NCBI GenBank assembly: GCA_028818995.1
Contig: JAPPMR010000877.1
Span: 1-7,099, forward strand
DNA: 7,099 bases
Source of the DNA: Candidatus Poribacteria bacterium
GTDB lineage: Bacteria; Poribacteria; WGA-4E; WGA-3G
Reading direction: 5' to 3'
Below, piece by piece: positions 1-4,869 of the stretch. The first letter of the stretch is position 1, and each line of letters starts with the position of its first letter. A program made the translations under genes and the position numbers. The notes below the pieces were generated by a model that was not told the origin of the DNA, ran no database searches, and saw only the letters and a list, made by a program, of their open reading frames with translations.

Positions 1-310
1 TATTTCGGAATATCTCGGTGGTCATCAATAGGACTTGAGCATAAGGATTTAAGACAACATCGCCGGTTACGATACCAATTTTATCACCGTATTCAGATTG
101 AAAATCCCTATATTTTTGATTACTAAGTGCCTTGATCGGTGCGGTGTAGATAACGCGTTTGTTTGTCTGGAGACATTTTTCAACAGCGTACTCAGCAATA
201 ACAGTCTTACCTGCCCCAGTAGGTGCTGTCACTATCACCGAATGGTCTTGGTTAATTGCTGTAATTGCATCTTCCTGAAACCGATCTAACGCTAAGCCTT
301 TATATTCCAT
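1..310 (-). CDS. Ski2/Mtr4-like DExD/H-box RNA helicase, N-terminal 103 residues (partial)
   Basis: Only the first 103 codons are present; the frame is still open at the left edge. The start is ATG at 310-308, preceded by an AGGGGAT ribosome-binding site. Visible helicase motifs, in order, are an F-Q pair at residues 11-12 (Q-motif-like), Walker A APTGAGKT at 29-36, motif Ia TAPIKALS at 56-63, TGD at 82-84 and motif Ib MTTE at 96-99. The N-P-x-A-x-x-L-x-M-T-T-E-I arrangement at 88-100 is typical of Ski2/Mtr4/Dob1-type superfamily 2 helicases, which unwind RNA in an ATP-dependent way. In bacteria these are usually large cytoplasmic proteins of uncertain role in RNA turnover. The DEVH box (motif II) and everything after it lie outside the window, so the exact subfamily cannot be fixed. 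Another SF2 type is less likely. A promoter lies directly upstream, so this appears to be the first gene of its transcript. Confidence 0.9.
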   Translation of the reverse strand, partial: MEYKGLALDRFQEDAITAINQDHSVIVTAPTGAGKTVIAEYAVEKCLQTNKRVIYTAPIKALSNQKYRDFQSEYGDKIGIVTGDVVLNPYAQVLLMTTEIFRN

Positions 311-342
311 CAATATCCCCTATGCTGACAACCATAATAAAT

Positions 343-371
343 AGTATAACGAATATCTGCTTTTTTGTCAA
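343..371 (-). promoter_or_regulatory. Sigma70-type promoter of the helicase gene
   Basis: On the minus strand, TTGACA (371-366) is separated by 17 bases from TATACT (348-343). This is five of six matches at -10 and six of six at -35. Transcription would start near 336, giving a leader of about 26 bases before the helicase ATG at 310. Confidence 0.8.
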
Positions 372-747
372 GAAAGATTGATTGAGAAACAAACGCAGCT
401 ATTCAATTGTCTTGCAGCACTCTTGTGGGAAGACTTTGTGAGTTCGCTAAAATCGCCTGTAGCATTTAACACTTCTTACATTGTCCGTTAAGGAACGCTG
501 TGAATCCGAATGCTTACTTTATAGATTAGAGTTTACGCGATAAATATTGAAACTTATATTTTCCATACTATGCACCCTTCCGAATATAATTTGTGTCTTT
601 AGAAAGTACAAGAAGGTATCGTATACCACTTTTTTGAGAAGTGGAGAGCAAGAACTTTTTGCGTAAGTCTTAAGGTGGTTGACGTTTGGAATTCGTTCAA
701 TCTTCAAAATTACCAAATTTCGGCTTATTTATTTTTCAAATTTATAC
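372..747. other. Gene-free intergenic stretch
   Basis: I find no credible protein gene, tRNA or repeat family here. The longest open frame, a 65-codon minus-strand frame at 519-716, has no recognisable similarity and looks like chance. Two small adjoining inverted repeats are visible: GGTAT/ATACC at 615-619 and 623-627, and CCACTT/AAGTGG at 626-631 and 639-644 with a 7-base loop. They share bases 626-627, so the two hairpins would compete. No T-run follows either, so I do not call a terminator. Confidence 0.5.
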
Positions 748-776
748 TTGACATTTTTACAGCTTTTTTATATATA
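748..776 (+). promoter_or_regulatory. Strong sigma70-type promoter with no clear gene behind it
   Basis: TTGACA (748-753), a 17-base spacer and TATATA (771-776) read rightwards. A start near 783 would transcribe about 80 bases of leader, then the C-rich hairpin at 866-895, then the transposase relic. No intact gene follows. It may be a leftover promoter of a displaced gene, a chance AT-rich match, or the promoter of a short RNA. Confidence 0.5.
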
Positions 777-865
777 ACGTGAGTTTGATAATTAACAGGA
801 CGAGTGTAAATTGAACAAAAAACGGACATATTTGCTAAAAAAAATCGTTATTTTCATGTTTTTAA

Positions 866-895
866 CCCCCTAAATCCCCCTTATCAGGGGGACTT
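866..895. repeat. C-rich palindromic intergenic repeat (REP/MITE-like hairpin)
   Basis: CCCCC (866-870) and TAAAT are followed by a perfect CCCCC (876-880) / GGGGG (887-891) stem with a 6-base TTATCA loop. Beyond the G run the stem continues with a T-A pair, one A-C mismatch and two A-T pairs (872-875 with 892-895). Similar CCCCCTAAATCCCCC-type hairpins are common dispersed elements in cyanobacteria and, to my recollection, in Poribacteria. It sits just before the point where the transposase relic becomes recognisable. There is no real T-tract, so a terminator role is doubtful. The copy number in the genome cannot be seen here. Confidence 0.55.
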
Positions 896-905
896 TAAGA
901 GGAAA

Positions 906-1657
906 TGTGGAAGACCTAACTATTTATCAAACTCAAGTTATAGTGGAACAGTATTTGCCCAAAAACAGTATCGTCCTGCACAAGTCGTTCTGCTTTTGCA
1001 AGGTTTTTCTTCCTCTCAGTTGGCACGCGAGCTCGGCATCAGTCGTCAAACAGTGCTCACAATACGCCAGGTTCTTCAGGGATCCGCTCAAATGCTGCAA
1101 CCAGAGAGTGCTTTACCGGACACTGAAACAGAAACAGACGAGATGTTACAAAACGCAGGTGAAAAAGGAGAACCCCATAAAGACCCAAAGGATCCACCGC
1201 GTCGGCGTGGGAATAAACGCAAAGGTCATGGCATTTATGAAAATGACCGTCCCCTGTTGTCGGCACGCTGGGGCGTGAAAGTGGTCTGGTGCGATTACGC
1301 GTTGAACACCGAACCGATGGTGCGACACTCTCCGCACATGTGCACCAGTTTACGCTCCCCACTGCTACCGTCTATACAGATGGATGGCGCGGTTATAATG
1401 GTATTGACCGCTCCCGTGCTATTGTCTGCCATAGTGATGGTGAATGGGCGAGAGATGGCGATGCGGATGGTATTCGCGAAATCCACATCAATACGATTGA
1501 AGGCATCTGGACAACGGTGCGCAACTTTCTGCGCCCATTTCGCGGTGTTCATAAAAAGTTCCTTTCGGGATATATTGCTATCTGTGAATTTGTTATTAAT
1601 CTCAAATCTGTTACGACTGATTTTATATCAAAACTTGTTCAACGCACTAAATCTTAA
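906..1657 (+). pseudogene. IS1595/ISXO2-type transposase relic, 5'-truncated and frameshifted
   Basis: Two overlapping frames together give a DDE transposase of the ISXO2-like group. The first frame (from about 906, stop at 1715) has SGTVF, the tail of the zinc-ribbon region, then a helix-turn-helix SQLARELGISRQTV near 1014-1055. It then has T-D-E-M-x-Q-N-A-G-E-K-G, whose first catalytic Asp is at 1137-1139, and a P-P-R-R-R-G-N-K-R-K-G-H-G block. The second frame, ending at 1657, carries VYTDGWRGYN (Asp at 1379-1381), H-I-N-T-I-E-G-I-W (Asn 1490-1492, Glu 1499-1501) and FLRPFRGVHKKFLSGY. They join by a -1 shift at CCCC (1251-1254). Restoring one C gives the family's N-D-R-P-P-V-V-G sequence, so a single base appears lost. 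No in-frame ATG or GTG exists for the first frame, and most of the Cys-containing zinc ribbon is missing. It is GC-richer than its neighbours, fitting horizontal origin. Terminal inverted repeats were not identified. Confidence 0.85.
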
Positions 1658-1885
1658 CATGAGCCTTGGAAATATATTGGATATCTATTGTCCGACAAAC
1701 CACAAAAACTTCTAATCACGACACAGAATTAGGTATAATTCAGTATGAAAAAACATCACCGATTCCCAAATACAAAACAAACAGACCACTTAGCCATAAT
1801 TATTGAAAAATCAATGAGGTTGCAAAAGTCCAAATGAAAAATCCATTCTAAACCTAATCACAGACTGAGTTTAGGACGAATTTAG
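1658..1885. other. Intergenic stretch downstream of the transposase relic
   Basis: No gene is supported here. It may hold the right end of the former insertion sequence, but no matching terminal repeat could be paired with the left side. A GAATT/AATTC inverted repeat with a 6-base loop lies at 1726-1741 and contains TATAAT (1734-1739) without a -35 partner. A 30-codon frame at 1745-1837 has no ribosome-binding site and no family I know. Confidence 0.4.
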
Positions 1886-1929
1886 AAAGTATACCGTGGT
1901 ATAAAAAAGTATGCCGTACGGTATACTTT
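1886..1929. repeat. GTATACCG inverted repeat with internal near-palindrome
   Basis: AAAGTATACCG at 1886-1896 is the exact reverse complement of CGGTATACTTT at 1919-1929 (11 bp perfect, 22-base interval). The right half also contains an 18-bp palindrome at 1909-1926 (GTATGCCGTACGGTATAC) with one mismatched pair. The two halves also resemble each other directly: AAGTATACCGTGGTATA and AAGTATGCCGTACGGTATA. It abuts the tandem repeat at 1932. It could be the terminal part of a small dispersed element or an operator; sequence alone does not decide. Confidence 0.6.
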
Positions 1930-1931
1930 AA

Positions 1932-1986
1932 GTAGGAGCGATCTCCGAATCGCGACTTGTTGAGATCCATCTCCGAATCGCGACTT
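1932..1986. repeat. Two tandem copies of an ATCTCCGAATCGCGACTT repeat
   Basis: The 18-mer ATCTCCGAATCGCGACTT occurs at 1941-1958 and again at 1969-1986, a period of 28 bases. The first copy is preceded by GTAGGAGCG (1932-1940) and the second by GAGATCC, so the upstream parts have diverged. The first copy can fold as GCGAT (1938-1942) / ATCGC (1949-1953) around a CTCCGA loop. Two copies with uneven flanks do not make a CRISPR array. I associate this sequence style with dispersed intergenic repeats of Poribacteria genomes, from recollection only. Confidence 0.65.
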
Positions 1987-2047
1987 TACGACTGAAACGA
2001 ATCAAAACTGAAAACTGAATGCCTCTGACAGCCAATTAACAAAAATG

Positions 2048-2077
2048 TTGTCAAGTTAGCATAAAATATGATACAAT
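2048..2077 (+). promoter_or_regulatory. Extended -10 promoter of the 404-residue secreted protein gene
   Basis: TTGTCA (2048-2053), an 18-base spacer and TACAAT (2072-2077) with an upstream TG at 2069-2070 form an extended -10 promoter. Transcription would start near 2084, leaving a leader of roughly 40 bases. The leader contains the AGAGG ribosome-binding site at 2111-2115, seven bases before the ATG at 2123. Confidence 0.65.
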
Positions 2078-2122
2078 CATTGTTAATTACAATAAAAAAT
2101 ATCAAGATAGAGAGGTATAGCA

Positions 2123-3337
2123 ATGCGTTTTACACATGTCCTAACAACATTGATTGTTTCCCTATTTCTAATCAGTTTTCTCGCTGCATCCCCCGCACTC
2201 GGTTTCATTGAACGTGAATATACAATACGCGAAGTCCTTGATGCTTGCACAAACATCGTTTTTGGAGAAGTTAAGAGTGTTGATACACGACGGTTGCAGG
2301 CAATTATTACGGTCAAAGAAGATGTGAAAGGTAAAAGTAATCTAAAAGAAATTAAAATGAACTTTCAAACCGGACAATATAAAAAGAACACCTCACCGCG
2401 AAAAATGGTACGATTACTTGAACAGGGTATGCCAATTATCGTTTTCTATCGGGACCATTACGGTATTGATAGTATGTGCTTTATTGATGATACATGGTTT
2501 CAAATGCGATTATATCAGGGCAGAAATCGAGGTATAGGCAGAAGCGGTAGTTCATGGTGGAGTTTTACCCACATTGATCCAATGATGAACCGAACGTTTA
2601 AAGGGAAAACAAAAACTTTTCAAAATGTTGTTCGCGACATTTTAGATGGTAAAATGTGGGTTACCGCTACCAAGGACGCATTAAAAATACTGGTTTTGAC
2701 AGGTAATAGCACCTCTCCAACTTGGGGACAAACTCATGTTCATACCAATACGATGACCTACGAATATCAGGCACTACGGAATATTAAAAAAGTTGGTAAA
2801 CGTCCGACCGCATTGGAATCTACCAAAATACGAACGCTACCGAACTTACAAGAGGCAAATATCTTATGGCTTGGATACGAAGAGATTTCAAGTTTTGGTC
2901 GGTACCTCCTTCCAAAAAAGACAGAAACAGCCATTAAAAACTTCGTCAAAAATGGTGGTATTGTTATTGTTTCAGGACAAGACAGCACTATGCAAAAACC
3001 GTGCGGTGTCGGCTGGTTACACGGCAATTTGACCGGTGTTGAAAGTCCGCCAGATAGATTTTTTGAAGTTAAAAATAAAGAAGTTACTCTCTTCACGACA
3101 CCTAACAAAATTCAATCAGGTAAAATTTATACTGACGATGCTTGGGTAGGTTGGGATAAGAACGATGAGGTTTTTGCAACAACCCCAGAACGCAACGAAC
3201 TTGTTATCGGTGCAAGGCAGTATGGAAAGGGTTTGTACATTATCACCAGTCTACGAAACGATAACCAATATACCGTTTCCATGAATAAGGCACTCATGGA
3301 AAACATAATCCATTATGCGGCAAATCAGATTAAATAA
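2123..3337 (+). CDS. Secreted protein of unknown function with a C-terminal GATase-like/ThuA-like fold
   Basis: This 404-residue protein starts at ATG 2123 with AGAGG well placed upstream. Residues 1-27 look like a Sec signal peptide: a short basic start, a hydrophobic run at about 6-22, and a likely cut after ALG at 25-27. The product is therefore probably exported, with no further membrane segment. Residues 28-115 have the pattern I-V-F-G-E-V-x-S-V-D followed by V-K-E-D-V-K-G and P-I-I-V-F-Y-R. This resembles small beta-barrel secreted domains in which 'KG' ends a strand (inference). A basic, Trp- and Gly-rich middle follows. From about 187 the alternation K-I-L-V-L-T-G (188-194), A-N-I-L-W-L-G-Y (245-252), an amphipathic helix, then GGIVIVSGQD (278-287) and Y-G-K-G-L-Y-I-I-T-S (367-376) suggests a glutamine-amidotransferase-like alpha/beta fold. 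The nucleophile Cys of active amidotransferases is not seen at the expected turn, so it may be a non-catalytic or binding domain. It appears to be transcribed alone and ends 37 bases from a convergent gene. I do not recognise a named family. Confidence 0.85.
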   Translation: MRFTHVLTTLIVSLFLISFLAASPALGFIEREYTIREVLDACTNIVFGEVKSVDTRRLQAIITVKEDVKGKSNLKEIKMNFQTGQYKKNTSPRKMVRLLEQGMPIIVFYRDHYGIDSMCFIDDTWFQMRLYQGRNRGIGRSGSSWWSFTHIDPMMNRTFKGKTKTFQNVVRDILDGKMWVTATKDALKILVLTGNSTSPTWGQTHVHTNTMTYEYQALRNIKKVGKRPTALESTKIRTLPNLQEANILWLGYEEISSFGRYLLPKKTETAIKNFVKNGGIVIVSGQDSTMQKPCGVGWLHGNLTGVESPPDRFFEVKNKEVTLFTTPNKIQSGKIYTDDAWVGWDKNDEVFATTPERNELVIGARQYGKGLYIITSLRNDNQYTVSMNKALMENIIHYAANQIK

Positions 3338-3374
3338 AAGAATTGATGATGCAACCCAATAAGAAATCTCACGA

Positions 3375-4556
3375 CTATCGAAATTTTGAGACAACTAATG
3401 TAATATCATCATCTGGACTTCCACTTTGCTGAAAAACTGCAAGGTCAGACAGAATCTCCTTTCTGATTTCTGCTGTAGACAGATGTCGTTTATTGTATAA
3501 AAGGTTTTTAAGGCGTTCAAGACCATACATCTCAAAATCCTCATTAAGAGTTTCTGTGATACCATCCGAATAAAGCACAAGTAAATCACCGCGTTCCCAT
3601 CTTGCCTCTGTGCTGTGGTATTGCGTTATTGAATTTTCATCTGGTAACGCAATACCGACTGGTGGAAATTGTGATTCTAATTCGATAAACTCTTCACTGT
3701 CCGCGCGAAAAAGAAGCATTGCCGGATGTCCTGCATTGGCAAACTCAAACCGATTGTCCTGATGTATGATAACGTAGCAACATGTCATATAGATAAAGGT
3801 TTGAGCATCCTCTTCCGTAACTCTTTTGACAGCCATCATCACTTCAGGCACTGAAGCATCAAAACGGATTTGCGTTTGTATGCCGCTTTTCGTCATTGCC
3901 GCAACCATAGCAGAATGAAATCCGTGTCCCATCACATCACCAATGAAAATGCCTACCCGATCATCTGGAAGATATAGATAATCGTAATAATCACCACCAA
4001 CACTATTCGCTGGTTGGCAATATCCTGCGGAAGTTAAACACGAATGCTTAATCTCTTCGTTCGGTAGAATCGACTTTTGGACTTCAGCGGCGAGCCGCAT
4101 CGATTCCTCTTGTGCAACCTCTTTTCGTATAGCACTCATCTGAATTTCAAGATCATGGCGAATTTTATTATTTAGTACCCGAAACATACCTCTGCCAATC
4201 AGCGGTTCGCGCGCCAATGCTTGATAAAAATCATGTCTCGTAATTCGTAGCAAACGCGTCGGAGAACCCGTTTTGATTGTCGCACTTCTCGGTTTGTCGT
4301 CAATTAAGGCTACTTCACCAAAACAATATCCCTTCTCTTTAAAAGACAGAACTTCAGTTTCTGCTTTAATGATGCTAATTTCCCCGTCAACAAGTAGGTA
4401 AAGAGAATCACCCTCATCCCCTTCTTCAAAGATAGTGTGATCTGCAGGGTGAGTTACCTCGTGTGCGATATTGCAGATTGAATTTAAACCTGCCTGCTTG
4501 AGTTCGGCAAAAAGTTCTGTTTTCTGTAGAAACTGTAATTTCTGTTCTGCTAACAT
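3375..4556 (-). CDS. Cyclic-nucleotide-binding domain fused to SpoIIE/RsbU-type PP2C serine phosphatase
   Basis: This 393-residue cytoplasmic protein has no membrane segment. Residues about 13-120 form a CAP_ED/cNMP-binding beta-barrel (F-E-E-G-D-E-G-D-S-L-Y-L-L at 43-55). Its phosphate-binding cassette F-G-E-V-A-L...P-R-S-A-T (79-93) keeps the Glu and Arg that hold cAMP or cGMP, so ligand binding is plausible. A helical linker (about 120-165) leads to a PPM/SpoIIE domain with metal-site motifs GGDYYD (187-192, Asp189), GDVMGHG (206-212, Asp207), DGITE (331-335, Asp331) and PDDDIT (381-386). N-A-G-H-P-A (274-279) is also canonical. Such proteins dephosphorylate a phosphoserine on an anti-sigma-factor antagonist or similar partner in response to a signal, here presumably a cyclic nucleotide. 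No anti-sigma factor, antagonist or cyclase lies in the window. ATG 4556 is preceded by AAGGA (4572-4568) at an 11-base gap and by a consensus promoter. All key residues appear intact. Confidence 0.93.
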   Translation of the reverse strand: MLAEQKLQFLQKTELFAELKQAGLNSICNIAHEVTHPADHTIFEEGDEGDSLYLLVDGEISIIKAETEVLSFKEKGYCFGEVALIDDKPRSATIKTGSPTRLLRITRHDFYQALAREPLIGRGMFRVLNNKIRHDLEIQMSAIRKEVAQEESMRLAAEVQKSILPNEEIKHSCLTSAGYCQPANSVGGDYYDYLYLPDDRVGIFIGDVMGHGFHSAMVAAMTKSGIQTQIRFDASVPEVMMAVKRVTEEDAQTFIYMTCCYVIIHQDNRFEFANAGHPAMLLFRADSEEFIELESQFPPVGIALPDENSITQYHSTEARWERGDLLVLYSDGITETLNEDFEMYGLERLKNLLYNKRHLSTAEIRKEILSDLAVFQQSGSPDDDITLVVSKFR

Positions 4557-4653
4557 AAACGCTTATATCCTTGCGTTGTTATCTGTTACATATTGGTTGA
4601 ATATTCTAACTCGGATGTATTTCACAAGACGAATTTCTGCAACACATCGTGCT

Positions 4654-4682
4654 ATTATAATTACCTATGAAGTATTTGTCAA
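4654..4682 (-). promoter_or_regulatory. Perfect-consensus sigma70 promoter of the phosphatase gene
   Basis: On the minus strand, TTGACA (4682-4677), 17 bases, then TATAAT (4659-4654) match the consensus at all twelve positions. Transcription would start near 4647, giving a leader of about 90 bases before ATG 4556. This predicts strong constitutive expression unless repressed. Confidence 0.85.
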
Positions 4683-4711
4683 ATCTGTTTTTCACGCAAT
4701 CTATCAATATC

Positions 4712-4728
4712 TTGACTTTTATTGTCAA
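4712..4728. promoter_or_regulatory. TTGAC-N7-GTCAA inverted repeat in the divergent promoter region
   Basis: TTGAC (4712-4716) and GTCAA (4724-4728) form a symmetric site with a 7-base centre. The left half is also the -35 of the rightward promoter, and the site lies 30-46 bases upstream of the phosphatase -35. It could be an operator controlling either gene, or simply two -35-like hexamers facing each other. No regulator gene is present nearby. Confidence 0.35.
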
Positions 4729-4740
4729 TTATGTTAAAGT
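4712..4740 (+). promoter_or_regulatory. Probable rightward promoter of the reductase/synthetase fusion
   Basis: TTGACT (4712-4717), a 17-base spacer and TAAAGT (4735-4740) read rightwards. The -35 matches at five of six positions and the -10 at four of six. A start near 4747 would leave a leader of about 120 bases before ATG 4870. The leader's first bases (4743-4750, AACTATCT) are exactly complementary to 4808-4815, so the leader could pair over a long distance. This promoter is weaker than the divergent phosphatase promoter 30 bases away. Confidence 0.5.
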
Positions 4741-4869
4741 ACAACTATCTAAATTCGTTACCCTTCAAATCAAAATGTGATGTGACTGACCAAGACTCGT
4801 GCCAATCAGATAGTTTCGTCGTAGTGTCCTGTCGGTGAGAACTATATTACGAAAAACAAAAAGGGAATT

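Noticed and set aside
519..716. 65-codon minus-strand open frame in the gene-free region
   Set aside because: No ribosome-binding site of note, no recognisable domain, and composition like the surrounding AT-rich spacer. It is most likely chance.
866..900. The C-rich hairpin as an intrinsic terminator
   Set aside because: The stem is followed by ACTTTAAGAGG rather than a run of T, and no gene ends just before it.
1289..1657. Separate small gene starting at 1289
   Set aside because: It is the second half of the frameshifted transposase. Its protein continues upstream in frame to the C run at 1251-1254 with family-typical sequence.
1745..1837. 30-codon frame with TATAAT six bases before the ATG, as in a leaderless transcript
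   Set aside because: There is no -35 partner and no family similarity, and the frame is very short. A TATAAT in AT-rich spacer is weak evidence alone.
1941..1986. Possible CRISPR array
   Set aside because: Only two copies are present, with a 10-base interval between them and unequal flanks, and there are no cas genes. It fits a dispersed tandem repeat instead.
3338..3374. Bidirectional terminator between the convergent genes
   Set aside because: The 37-base gap shows only a 4-bp possible stem and no GC-rich hairpin with a T-run. Termination there is not visible from the sequence.
4471..4737. 88-codon plus-strand frame overlapping the phosphatase start
   Set aside because: It is antisense to the well-supported phosphatase N-terminus and promoter, and has no motif or ribosome-binding site of its own.
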